Source: Caulobacter hibisci
GTDB taxonomy: Bacteria > Pseudomonadota > Alphaproteobacteria > Caulobacterales > Caulobacteraceae
Length of the DNA stretch: 64,000 nt
Assembly (NCBI RefSeq): GCF_016135805.1
Contig: NZ_JADWOX010000023.1
Location: 26,297 to 90,296, forward strand
Direction: 5' to 3'
The notes under the pieces were generated by a model that had not been told where the DNA came from, did no database searches, and saw nothing but the letters and a program-made list of their open reading frames with translations. The translations under genes were made by a program, and so were the position numbers. Below are positions 40,332 through 48,163 of this stretch, piece after piece (position 1 is the stretch's first letter; each line of letters begins with the position of its first letter).

Positions 40332-41438
40332 ATGCAGTCCGATCTCGACACCGACGCGGCCGCCGCGCGGGCGCTGTTCCAATCCCTGGAGGGGATGGAG
40401 GGCCTGTCGCGCCCCGAGCCCGCGCCGGTCCAGGCCAAGGCGCGGTTCCCCGGCCAGGCGGCGCTGATCAAGCTCTATCCCGGCGTGCTGGTGGCCGGGA
40501 CCATCGCTCTCGCCTCGACCTGGCTGTCGCAGCACTACGGCGCGCCGGTGATGCTGTTCTCGCTGCTGCTGGGCATGACCTTCCACTTTCTGCACCAGGA
40601 AGGCCGCTGCATCCCAGGCATCGAGTTCTCGTCCAAGGCCATACTGCGGTTCGGCGTGGCCCTGCTGGGCGCGCGGATCACGGCCGGGCAGATCCTGAGC
40701 CTGGGCCTGACGCCGATCGTCACGGTCATCGTGGCGGTGGTCTCGACGATCCTGCTGGGGGCGTTCCTGTCCAAGCGGATGGGTCTGCGGCAGGGCTTCG
40801 GCGTGCTGTCGGGCGGCGCGGTTGGCATCTGCGGGGCCTCGGCGGCCCTGGCGATCGCGTCGGTCCTGCCGCGCGACAAGGACGGCGAGCGCGACACTAT
40901 CCTGACCGTGGTGGTGGTCACCACCCTGTCGACCATCGCCATGATCACCTATCCACTGCTGACGGCGGCCCTGCATCTGGACCAGACCAAGGCCGGGGTG
41001 TTCCTGGGCGGCACGATCCACGACGTCGCCCAGGTGGTCGGGGCCGGTTACATGATCTCGCCCCACACCGGCGACGTGGCGACCTATGTGAAGCTCCTTC
41101 GCGTCTCCATGCTGCTGCCGGTGGTGTTCACGATCGCCTTCCTGGCGGCGCGGCTGCTGCCGGGCGGCGGGGCCGGAGCCAAGCCGCAGCTGCCGCTGTT
41201 CCTGGTGGCCTTCGCGGTCCTGGTGGTGGTCAACAGTCTTGGATGGCTGCCCAAGATCGCGGTCGATGGCGCGGCCGAGGTCAGCCGCTGGTGCCTGGTC
41301 ACGGCGATCGCGGGCCTGGGCATGAAGACCTCGTTCAAGGATGTGATGACGGCGGGCTGGCGGCCGGTGGCGCTGATGGTCGTGGAGACGGCCTGGATCG
41401 CCGGGGTCGTGCTGGTGGCGGTGGAGTTCTTTCTTTAG
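40332..41438 (+). CDS. YeiH/UPF0324 family putative exporter
   Basis: This 368-residue membrane protein matches the YeiH (UPF0324) family: about ten helices, with KAILRFGVALLGARITAGQI, GFGVLSGGAVGICGASAALAIASVLP, and GGTIHDVAQVVGAGYMIS. Family members are reported as sulfate or sulfite-linked exporters in some bacteria; the substrate here is inferred at best. I chose the ATG at 40332 with AGGG upstream; the preceding frame is repeat-derived. Confidence 0.87.
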   Translation: MQSDLDTDAAAARALFQSLEGMEGLSRPEPAPVQAKARFPGQAALIKLYPGVLVAGTIALASTWLSQHYGAPVMLFSLLLGMTFHFLHQEGRCIPGIEFSSKAILRFGVALLGARITAGQILSLGLTPIVTVIVAVVSTILLGAFLSKRMGLRQGFGVLSGGAVGICGASAALAIASVLPRDKDGERDTILTVVVVTTLSTIAMITYPLLTAALHLDQTKAGVFLGGTIHDVAQVVGAGYMISPHTGDVATYVKLLRVSMLLPVVFTIAFLAARLLPGGGAGAKPQLPLFLVAFAVLVVVNSLGWLPKIAVDGAAEVSRWCLVTAIAGLGMKTSFKDVMTAGWRPVALMVVETAWIAGVVLVAVEFFL

Positions 41439-41440
41439 GT

Positions 41441-41604
41441 CCCTTCTCCCCTTGCGGGAGAAGGTGTCGGCGATAGCCGACGGATGAGGGGTCTCTCAAA
41501 CTTCGGACGCCGCGCCCGGTCGATCGGCTGGTTGCGACGGGCAGGACTTTCGACCCCTCACCCGACCTGCTTCGCAGGCCACCCTCTCCCGCAAGGGGAG
41601 AGGG
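41441..41604. repeat. R2 repeat, copy 4
   Basis: Arms CCCTTCTCCCCTTGCGGGAG and CTCTCCCGCAAGGGGAGAGG; core GGATGAGGGGTCTCTCAAAC and TTTCGACCCCTCACCC. It separates the convergent YeiH and arylesterase genes, both of which end within a few bases of it. Confidence 0.87.
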
Positions 41605-41605
41605 A

Positions 41606-42286
41606 TCATTTGATCGCCACCTGCGTCCCCCGCGCCAAGGCCTGGGCCACGACCGGCGCGAGGTTCGCCGCGATCACCCGCGCGCCCTCGGCGTTCGGAT
41701 GGATGCCGTCGCTCTGCATGTAGCGGCGGGAGCCGCCGATGCCGGCCAGGAGGTTGGGCAACAGGGGGACGGAGAAGTCGCGGGCCAGGTCGGTGTAGAC
41801 GGCGTTGAAGCGGCGGGCGTAGTCGGCGCCGAGCAGGGCCGGGGCGTTGATCCCGGCCAGGACGGCGGGGATGCGCCGCTCGCGCAGCCGGGTGAGGATG
41901 GCGCGCAGGTTGGCGCGGGTCGCTTCGGGCCGCAGGCCTTGCAGCAGGTCGTTGCCGCCCAGGGCCACGACGCAGACGGCGGTGTCGGTTCCCAGGGCGC
42001 CTTCGAGGCGGGCGAGACCTCCGGCGCTGGTGTCGCCGTTGCGGCCGGCGGGGCGGACCTGGACCGTCACGCCGCGACTGGCCAGAGCCGCTCGCAGGCG
42101 GGCGGGCATGGCCTCGCCCGAGCGGACGCCCAGGCCCGAGGTGATGGAGTCGCCCAGCACGGTGACGATCGGCGGACGCGGCGGCGCGGCCACGCGTGGC
42201 GCGGCCAGCGCCGGCCCCGATGAGAGGGCGAAGAGACCGGCCAGGACGTCGCGCCGGCCGGGGAAATGAGCGTCAGCGAACTTCAT
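41606..42286 (-). CDS. GDSL-type arylesterase (TesA-like), exported
   Basis: This 226-residue SGNH hydrolase has GDSITSGLGVR (block I), GGND (block III) and DGIHPNAEG (block V). The N-terminal signal includes RRDVLAGLFALSSGPALA. The family covers lysophospholipase/arylesterase TesA, acting in the periplasm. It overlaps the VanY-type gene by 14 bases, so the two are probably cotranscribed. Confidence 0.9.
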   Translation of the reverse strand: MKFADAHFPGRRDVLAGLFALSSGPALAAPRVAAPPRPPIVTVLGDSITSGLGVRSGEAMPARLRAALASRGVTVQVRPAGRNGDTSAGGLARLEGALGTDTAVCVVALGGNDLLQGLRPEATRANLRAILTRLRERRIPAVLAGINAPALLGADYARRFNAVYTDLARDFSVPLLPNLLAGIGGSRRYMQSDGIHPNAEGARVIAANLAPVVAQALARGTQVAIK

Positions 42287-43400
42287 TCTTCTTAGTTAGT
42301 AAGCCTTTCGGGCTGGGTTGAGGCGTGGGCGGCTTCTGATCGAGCGGTTGTGATCCTTCGTGAGGCAGGCTGGAGATCGGCACGCCGGGCAGGGGCGGCT
42401 CGCCGGTCCATTCCCAGTGCCAGGGCTCAAACACGTAGTTGACGAAACCGAAGCGGCCGGCGTTGACCACCAGCCAGCGATAGACATCCGACCGGGCCAT
42501 GAAGCGGCGGTTGTCGTCGGCGCTTGAGTCGGGGCCGTAGCCGGGGGCGGCGGCGATGAACAGGTCGACGGCCAGGCCGGTGCGATGGGCCGAGCAGATG
42601 GTGCGGGTGACGCCCTGGCAGTTGTTGTCGCGGGCGCAGCGGGCGGCGTCGGCGGCCGGGTCGCGGAAGCTGGAGAAGATGGTCAGGACGCGCGGGTCGC
42701 GGGAAGAGACCACGCCATCCTTGCGGGCCGCCTCGACCATCCGGCGATAGGCGTCGAGCGCGCCCGGACGCAGTTGCGCCGGCTTGCCGCCATAGACCTC
42801 GTCCGGCCGCGCCGTGTTCAGGCCCGACGGGGCGGGGGCGTTGGGGCATTCGCCGCGGGCGTTGATGGCCGCGAAGGGGCGGGCCAGGGTCCAGCGCACC
42901 CGCATGGCGTCGAACGTGGCGTCGTCGAGAATCCCCGTGGGCGTCAGGCGATGGGCGGCCTGCCAGCCGGCCAGGGCGGCGGCGAAGCGGGTGGTGCCGG
43001 GGCCGCAGGCGGTGGCCAGCTCGGCGCCGATGCGCGGGGCGTAGATGGTCCAGCCCACCTCCTGGCGGCCGAACGGGGCCCAGGTGCGGGTGTTGAGGCT
43101 TTCCGCATTGGCCTCGGCGGCGCCGGGCGGGGCGACGGCCTCGCAGGTCTCGTCCAGCGGCAGCGTGGCCAGCGGCGCGGCCGGCGGATCGTTGGAGGGC
43201 ACGTATTGCGGGGCGGCGGCGACCGCCTCGTCGGGGTCGTCTCCGGTCGGGCTCTCGGCCGGAGGCGCGTCCGGAATCAGGAACAGCCAGGCCGCGCCGG
43301 CGAGGCAGGCGACCAGCAGCAGGACGAGCAGGAACGCGCCGAACCAGCGTCCGCGACGCCGCTCCTTCGTTCCCTTCCGCCATCGAGGAGCCAAGCGCAT
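42273..43400 (-). CDS. VanY-type D-Ala-D-Ala carboxypeptidase, membrane-anchored
   Basis: This 375-residue protein has a cytosolic basic N-terminus, one transmembrane helix (about 23-42), a Pro/Ala-rich linker, and a C-terminal VanY/DacB-type zinc peptidase with SAHRTGLAVDLF (His/Asp ligands) and FEPWHWEW. It would trim peptidoglycan stems in the periplasm. A TTG start at 43427 would add nine residues; ATG 43400 has GGAGG very close, so the start is uncertain. It is divergent from the L,D-transpeptidase gene. Confidence 0.83.
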   Translation of the reverse strand: MRLAPRWRKGTKERRRGRWFGAFLLVLLLVACLAGAAWLFLIPDAPPAESPTGDDPDEAVAAAPQYVPSNDPPAAPLATLPLDETCEAVAPPGAAEANAESLNTRTWAPFGRQEVGWTIYAPRIGAELATACGPGTTRFAAALAGWQAAHRLTPTGILDDATFDAMRVRWTLARPFAAINARGECPNAPAPSGLNTARPDEVYGGKPAQLRPGALDAYRRMVEAARKDGVVSSRDPRVLTIFSSFRDPAADAARCARDNNCQGVTRTICSAHRTGLAVDLFIAAAPGYGPDSSADDNRRFMARSDVYRWLVVNAGRFGFVNYVFEPWHWEWTGEPPLPGVPISSLPHEGSQPLDQKPPTPQPSPKGLLTKKNEVR

Positions 43401-43469
43401 CGCCTCCGGAACTTCGCCATGGCTCAAGGCTTGAGACCTGCAAGACGTTCCTCGTGCGTGGAGTATGCG

Positions 43470-44552
43470 ATGCCTTCGACCCTTCGTCTCGCGGCCCTGA
43501 TGGCCGGCTGCGCCCTGGCGACGGTCGCTTGCTCGCCCGGTGAGCAGAAGGCCAAGGCGCCGTCGGCGGCGACCGCTCCGGCCGCCGCGCCCAAGGCCGC
43601 GCCGGTCCAGGCCGACCGCTCGCCCCTGGCCCAGGCGGTGGAGACCGCCGGACCCCAGACAGCGCCGCCGGCCGACCCGACGGCGATCTCACCGGCCCTG
43701 GCGCGGGTGCAGGTGCTGCTCGACCGCGCCCGGTTCTCGCCGGGGTCGATCGACGGGGTGACCGGCACGAACCTGAAGCTGGCCATCGAGGCCTTCCAGC
43801 AGGCCCGGGGGCTGACCGTCGACGGCGAGGTGACGCCCGATCTGTGGAAGGCGCTGATCGAGGCCGACGGCGGGCCGGTGCTGAGCGACTACGTGATCAC
43901 CGAGGCGGACGCGGCCGGTCCCTATTCCAAGCTCATCCCCAAGGACGACTACGAGGCGATGGCCAAGCTGCCGGCGCTTTCGTACACGACCCCGCTCGAG
44001 GCCCTGGCCGAACGCTTCCACATGGACGAGGCGCTGCTTTCGGCGCTCAATCCGGGCGCCGACTTCGGCAAGGCCGGAACCCGCATCGCCGTGGCGGCCC
44101 TGGGTCCGCGCGAGCTGCCGGCCAAGGTGACGCGGATCGACATCGACAAGGGCATCGGCCAGGTGCGGGCCTTCGACGCCCAGGACAACCTGCTGGCCGT
44201 CTATCCGGCCACGGTGGGCAGCACCGAGCGTCCGGCCCCGAGCGGCGAGCTGGCCGTCAACACCGTGGCCCCGCGCCCGACCTACACCTACGATCCCTCG
44301 CGCCTGACCTTCGGCAAGCCCAAGGGCAAGCTGACCATCAAGGCCGGGCCGAACAATCCGGTCGGCTCGACCTGGATCGACCTGACCAAGGACACCTACG
44401 GCATCCACGGCACGCCCGATCCCAAGCTGGTCAACAAGCGCGCCTCGCACGGCTGCGTGCGCCTGACCAACTGGGACGCCGAGCAGTTGGGGGCGGCGGT
44501 GGAGAAGGGGGCCAAGGTTAGGTTCCTGGGGGCGGAGGCGCGGGCGGGGTAG
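43470..44552 (+). CDS. L,D-transpeptidase with peptidoglycan-binding domain
   Basis: This 360-residue protein has a lipoprotein or Sec signal (LATVACSPG), a Pro/Ala linker, a PG_binding_1 domain (IDGVTGTNLKLAIEAFQQARGL), and a C-terminal YkuD domain with HGTPDP and SHGCVRLTNWD, the Cys being the nucleophile. It would form 3-3 crosslinks or attach proteins to peptidoglycan. The start is the ATG at 43470 behind GGAG. With the divergent VanY-type gene this makes a small cell-wall cluster. Confidence 0.92.
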   Translation: MPSTLRLAALMAGCALATVACSPGEQKAKAPSAATAPAAAPKAAPVQADRSPLAQAVETAGPQTAPPADPTAISPALARVQVLLDRARFSPGSIDGVTGTNLKLAIEAFQQARGLTVDGEVTPDLWKALIEADGGPVLSDYVITEADAAGPYSKLIPKDDYEAMAKLPALSYTTPLEALAERFHMDEALLSALNPGADFGKAGTRIAVAALGPRELPAKVTRIDIDKGIGQVRAFDAQDNLLAVYPATVGSTERPAPSGELAVNTVAPRPTYTYDPSRLTFGKPKGKLTIKAGPNNPVGSTWIDLTKDTYGIHGTPDPKLVNKRASHGCVRLTNWDAEQLGAAVEKGAKVRFLGAEARAG

Positions 44553-44573
44553 GGGCGGATGCTCCGCTCATGA

Positions 44574-44709
44574 GGAACCTCCCCCTGTGGGGGAGGCGAT
44601 CGCGCAGCGATCGGAGGGGGGAGTTGGTGCGGAATTTGCCGACGCCTCGGAAGCTGAAAACGTCCCCCCACCGGCCTTCGGCCGCCTCCCCCACGGGGGG
44701 GAGGTTCCT
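44574..44709. repeat. R3 inverted repeat, copy 3
   Basis: Outer arms GGAACCTCCCCCTGTGGGGG and CCCCCACGGGGGGGAGGTTC, with CGATCGCGCAGCGATCG and CGGCCTTCGGCCG hairpins inside. It directly abuts repeat X copy B. Confidence 0.85.
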
Positions 44710-44710
44710 T

Positions 44711-44784
44711 GTCGCTGAACACGCGCTTTCGCGCTCACGCGGTGAACCGCTGAGTTGATTGGAGAGGGCGCGGGGCGTCCGGGC
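44711..44784 (-). repeat. 74-bp dispersed repeat X, copy B
   Basis: On the minus strand this matches 10329-10402 at 66 of 74 positions. As at copy A, it lies next to an R3 repeat in the same relative order. Confidence 0.8.
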
Positions 44785-45253
44785 GACGCCCGGATGTGTG
44801 AGTTTTAAGTACCGTTTCGACGAAGCTCTGACGCCCCGCGCGATCGTTGGACCTCAGGCCGGGGCGCGCGGGCCTCTTCCGCCCTGTGCCCCTTCCCCAT
44901 GCAATGCGCCCCGTTTCTTGGCGGCCAGGCGTGCATGCGGCGCGGACCCTCGGACGGGCGGGAGCCCAATCAGGCAAGCCCCCGATGGATGGGTTTACGT
45001 CCCCCACCCTCATTTAAGCCGTTCGGCCCTGCTCACGCAGCTCCGGCGGCCCCGCTCGATCGCATCGCCGTCGCACGCTTCGGGCCGGATCCTTGCGCCC
45101 TCTCCCTGCGACGGGACAGCTGTGATTATGCGGGCGGTTTGGACGCGTCTGATCCAGGGACGTGAGAAAGTTGTAGGGCTTTGATCGCGCTGGACTCTTT
45201 TTCGAGTTCGCCGGGGATAAACGGGCGCCAATCCCCGTCCGCCTCTCTTGTTT

Positions 45254-45399
45254 CCTTCTCCCAGAGGGAGAAGGTGGCGAGAAGCGCCGGATGAGGGGTT
45301 AGGGACCGGAGACGGCGTGCCGGCACGACGGCCAACGGCGTAACCCCTCACCCTCCCAGGCTATCGCCTGGGCCCCTCCCTCTCCCTCTGGGAGAGGGA
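45254..45399. repeat. R2 repeat, copy 5
   Basis: Arms CCTTCTCCCAGAGGGAGAAGG and CCTCTCCCTCTGGGAGAGGG; core GCCGGATGAGGGGTTAGGGA and TAACCCCTCACCCTCCC. It lies upstream of the leader unit. Confidence 0.82.
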
Positions 45400-45432
45400 C
45401 CCATGTGCGATGTTGCGCCGCAGCGCGTGACC

Positions 45433-45461
45433 TTGAAATGACAACGTTGTCAGTCTATATC
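45433..45461 (+). promoter_or_regulatory. Promoter with palindrome in the spacer
   Basis: TTGAAA (45433-45438) and TATATC (45456-45461) are separated by 17 bases. The spacer begins with TGACAACGTTGTCA (45439-45452), a perfect 14-base palindrome with a central CG, like a LacI-family operator. Transcription would start near 45468. This unit reads into the leader peptide at 45511. Confidence 0.6.
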
Positions 45462-45510
45462 CCCGGCGTCGGGGCAATTCGGCCCTGGCGACGAAAAGAC
45501 TGGATCTCCC

Positions 45511-45567
45511 ATGCTGAGCCTCATCGCTCTGGCCGTTTCGGCCATCAAGAACCGCGCCGTCCTCTGA
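45511..45567 (+). CDS. Leu/Ile/Val-rich leader peptide
   Basis: The frame encodes an 18-residue peptide, MLSLIALAVSAIKNRAVL, with 4 Leu, 2 Ile and 2 Val. It is followed after 41 bases by a strong terminator hairpin. This arrangement (short peptide rich in branched-chain residues, then terminator) is that of ilv/leu transcription attenuators. The next gene, though, is a carotenoid oxygenase, not a biosynthetic gene. The ribosome site is weak (GGAT). Confidence 0.65.
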   Translation: MLSLIALAVSAIKNRAVL

Positions 45568-45608
45568 TTTCGGCCGCGTAAGCGCCCTTTTCAGGCGTCC
45601 GAGGAAAT

Positions 45609-45642
45609 GGCCCGCGCGCTCCGGCACGCGGGCCTTTCTTTT
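45609..45642 (+). terminator. Attenuator terminator
   Basis: Stem GGCCCGCG (45609-45616) with CGCGGGCC (45627-45634), ten-base loop, and TTTCTTTTG after it. It lies between the leader peptide and the carotenoid oxygenase. Confidence 0.82.
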
Positions 45643-45734
45643 GTTTGCACTGCAGCGCACGACGCTGTCTCGAAGAGACTTGCATAACAAGACCATGGGC
45701 CTAACCTTCCCGGCGCCAGCCTGGGGAGGACGGC

Positions 45735-47186
45735 ATGAAAGTCGCGCGCCAACCATCGGTCCGAACCTCGCTCGGACATACCGACCATCCGTACATGACC
45801 GGCGCCTGGACGCCACAGCACGAGGAGGTCGACGCCGAGGACCTGGTGGTGCTGGAGGGCGCGATCCCGCCCGACCTGGACGGGGTCTATCTGCGCAACA
45901 CCGAGAATCCGGTGCATGAGCCGCTGGGCCGCTACCACCCGTTCGACGGCGACGGCATTGTGCACCAGATCGACTTCCAGGGCGGCCGGGCGCGATATCG
46001 CAACCGGTTCATCCGCACGCGCGGCTTCGAGGCCGAGCAGGAGGCGGGCCAGAGCCTGTGGGGCGGGCTGGCCGACGGGCCGGGCGTGTCGCTGCGGCCT
46101 GGCTTCGGCGCCCATGGCGGGCTGAAGGACAGCGCCAGCACCGACATCGTCGTCCATGCCGGCGAGGCGATCGCCACCTTCTACCAGTGCGGCGAGGCCT
46201 ATCGGCTGGACCCCCTGACCCTGGAGACGCTGGGGCCGGCGGCCTGGGCGCCGATCGACGGGGTGTCGGCCCACGCCAAGGTCGATCCGGCGACCGGGGA
46301 GCTGTTGTTCTTCAACTATTCCAAGCACGCGCCCTATCTGCACTATGGCGTGGTCGACCGGAGCGGGCGGCGAACGCTGTACCAGCCGGTGCCGCTGCCC
46401 GGACCGCGCCTGCCGCACGACATGGCGTTCAGCGCCAACTGGGCGATCTTCAACGACCTGCCGGTGTTCTGGGACGCGGGGCTGCTGGAGCGGGGCATCC
46501 ACGCGGTGCGACTGCACAAGGGCGTGCCGTCGCGCTTCGCCCTCGTGCCGCGCGGGGGCGGCGAGCCGCACTGGTTCGAGGCCGCGCCGACCTATGTGCT
46601 GCACTTCCTCAACGCCTATGAGGACGGGGACGAGGTGGTGGTCGACGGCTATTTCCAGGAGAACCCGACGCCCAGGCCCCTGGCCGACGCGCCCGAACAA
46701 TACGCCCACCTGATGGCCTATCTGGACGAGCACAGCTTTCGGCCGAAGCTCCATCGCTGGCGGTTCAACCTGGCGACCGGCGAGACGGTGGAGCAGCGGC
46801 TGGACGAGCGGGTGCTGGAGTTTGGCATGTTCAACCAGGCCTATGCCGGCAAGCCCTACCGCTACGCCTATTCGACGACGGCCAAGCCCGGCTGGTTCCT
46901 GTTCGACGGCTTCGTCAAGCACGACCTGGTCACCGGCGAGAGCTGGAGCCTGAAGCTGCCGGAGGGCCGCTACGCCAGCGAGGCCCCGTTCGCGGCGCGG
47001 CCGGGGGCGGTCGACGAAGACGACGGCTGGCTGGTCAGTTTCATCATCGACGAGACCGCGGGGACGTCTGAGTGCCTGATCGTCGATGCGCGGACGATGG
47101 AGGCGGTGTGCCGGGTGGCGCTGCCGCACAAGATCAGCAGCGGGACGCACGCGGTGTGGGCGGGGCGGGGTGAGCTTCGCGGCTAG
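45735..47186 (+). CDS. Carotenoid oxygenase
   Basis: This 483-residue non-haem-iron dioxygenase is of the RPE65/lignostilbene group. The four iron His are in context: AHAKVDPATGELLFF, LPHDMAFSANWAIF, YVLHFLNAYEDGDEV and SGTHAVWAG. The N-terminus has HPFDGDGIVHQI. It would cleave a carotenoid or stilbene double bond to aldehydes. GGGAGG precedes the ATG. It is downstream of the leader-terminator unit, so its transcription may depend on that unit. The C-terminus is short after the last His. Confidence 0.9.
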   Translation: MKVARQPSVRTSLGHTDHPYMTGAWTPQHEEVDAEDLVVLEGAIPPDLDGVYLRNTENPVHEPLGRYHPFDGDGIVHQIDFQGGRARYRNRFIRTRGFEAEQEAGQSLWGGLADGPGVSLRPGFGAHGGLKDSASTDIVVHAGEAIATFYQCGEAYRLDPLTLETLGPAAWAPIDGVSAHAKVDPATGELLFFNYSKHAPYLHYGVVDRSGRRTLYQPVPLPGPRLPHDMAFSANWAIFNDLPVFWDAGLLERGIHAVRLHKGVPSRFALVPRGGGEPHWFEAAPTYVLHFLNAYEDGDEVVVDGYFQENPTPRPLADAPEQYAHLMAYLDEHSFRPKLHRWRFNLATGETVEQRLDERVLEFGMFNQAYAGKPYRYAYSTTAKPGWFLFDGFVKHDLVTGESWSLKLPEGRYASEAPFAARPGAVDEDDGWLVSFIIDETAGTSECLIVDARTMEAVCRVALPHKISSGTHAVWAGRGELRG

Positions 47187-47202
47187 TCGCGCTCCCAAAC
47201 TT

Positions 47203-47338
47203 CCCGTCATTCCCGCCCTTGTGGCGGGAACCCCTCTGTCAGCCGCATGGGCAGAAGGGGCGGATCGCTGGCGATCCGCTTGCCCCTCACGTGAAAGCGG
47301 AACCAGGGTTTCCCGCCACAAGGGCGGGAATGACGGGA
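47203..47338. repeat. R5 inverted repeat
   Basis: Outer arms CCCGTCATTCCCGCCCTTGT and ACAAGGGCGGGAATGACGGG are exact complements over 20 bases and continue inward (GGCGGGAA/TTCCCGCC). Inner hairpin AAGGGGCGGATCGC/GCGATCCGCTTGCCC. It lies in the convergent gap between the carotenoid oxygenase and DUF1295 genes. Confidence 0.9.
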
Positions 47339-47367
47339 GTTTTGGGGGCGAGGGCCCCTCCTTCTCC

Positions 47368-48162
47368 CTATGGGCGAAGGGCGTCCTTGCGTGGAAACCA
47401 CGGCACGAACCCCGGGGTCCGCGCCACATAGGCCGCGTAGTCCGGACGGGTCTTGGAGAGGTGCCCTTCGGTGGTGGGGACGCCGCTCCAGCGGGTCAGG
47501 GTGATGGTCAGCAGGATCGGGCCGGCGATGGAGGCCAGGCCCCAGGGCAGGGCCTCGGCGGCGACCAGGAACAGGCCCCACCAGACGCAGGCGTCGCCGA
47601 AATAGTTGGGGTGTCGGGTGTAGCGCCACAGGCCCCTGTCCATCACCTTGCCGGCGTTGGCGGGGTCGGCCTTGAAGCGGACGAGCTGGGCGTCGCCGAT
47701 GGTCTCGAAAGCGATGCCGAACGCGGCCAGGGCCGCGCCGAGGGCGGCCAGCGGGCCGAGCGGGCCGGCGACCTGGCCCAGCTGGACGGGCAGGGCGACG
47801 ACGTACTGCATGAGGTATTGCAGGGCGAAGACCAGCAGCAGCGAGGCCTTGGCGAAGCTCCAGCCGCGCGCGGTCTGGGCGTGGCCGAGCATGGCGACAT
47901 AGCGACGGTCGGCCCCGTGCTTGCGCCAGCGCCAGAACAGGTAGCCGCCCAGGCGCGCGGCCCAGACGGTGCACAGCCCGGTCAGCAGCATGCCGCGCGG
48001 CGTGGGCGGGCCTTGCAGGAAGGCGGTCCAGGCGATCAGGGCCATGCCGACGCCCCACCAGGCGTCGATGAAGCTGACGTCGCGGATCTTCAGCGAGACG
48101 CCCCAGAGGACGAGGAAGGCCAGGGCCGAGACAACGGCGTCGATCAGCAGGATCTGCGGCAT
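47368..48162 (-). CDS. DUF1295/steroid 5-alpha-reductase-like membrane protein
   Basis: This 264-residue membrane protein has about seven helices and the DUF1295 signature MDRGLWRYTRHPNYFGDACVWWGLFL, shared with isoprenylcysteine methyltransferases and steroid reductases. FIDAWWGVGMALIAW is also typical. It likely reduces or methylates a lipid. Its start is one base from the thiolase stop, so it is the second gene of that operon. Confidence 0.88.
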   Translation of the reverse strand: MPQILLIDAVVSALAFLVLWGVSLKIRDVSFIDAWWGVGMALIAWTAFLQGPPTPRGMLLTGLCTVWAARLGGYLFWRWRKHGADRRYVAMLGHAQTARGWSFAKASLLLVFALQYLMQYVVALPVQLGQVAGPLGPLAALGAALAAFGIAFETIGDAQLVRFKADPANAGKVMDRGLWRYTRHPNYFGDACVWWGLFLVAAEALPWGLASIAGPILLTITLTRWSGVPTTEGHLSKTRPDYAAYVARTPGFVPWFPRKDALRP

Positions 48163-48163
48163 C

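Larger units (their letters stand above)
44553..45734. other. Non-coding stretch with repeats and an orphan leader
   Basis: This 1.18-kb gap has no convincing protein gene. It holds an R3 repeat (44574-44709), repeat X copy B (44711-44784), unassigned DNA (44785-45253), an R2 repeat (45254-45399), and a promoter, leader peptide and terminator unit (45433-45642). Open frames inside are low in codon bias and have no ribosome sites. Confidence 0.7.

Noticed and set aside
44760..45020. Possible 6S RNA on the minus strand
   Set aside because: One short string (ACTTAAAACTCACACAT) recalls the 3' half of 6S RNA, but I could not form the long complementary stem with a central bubble.
44735..45184. 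Several open frames of 88-141 residues on both strands
   Set aside because: No ribosome sites, no codon bias, no recognisable domains, and they run through the X element and R3 repeat.
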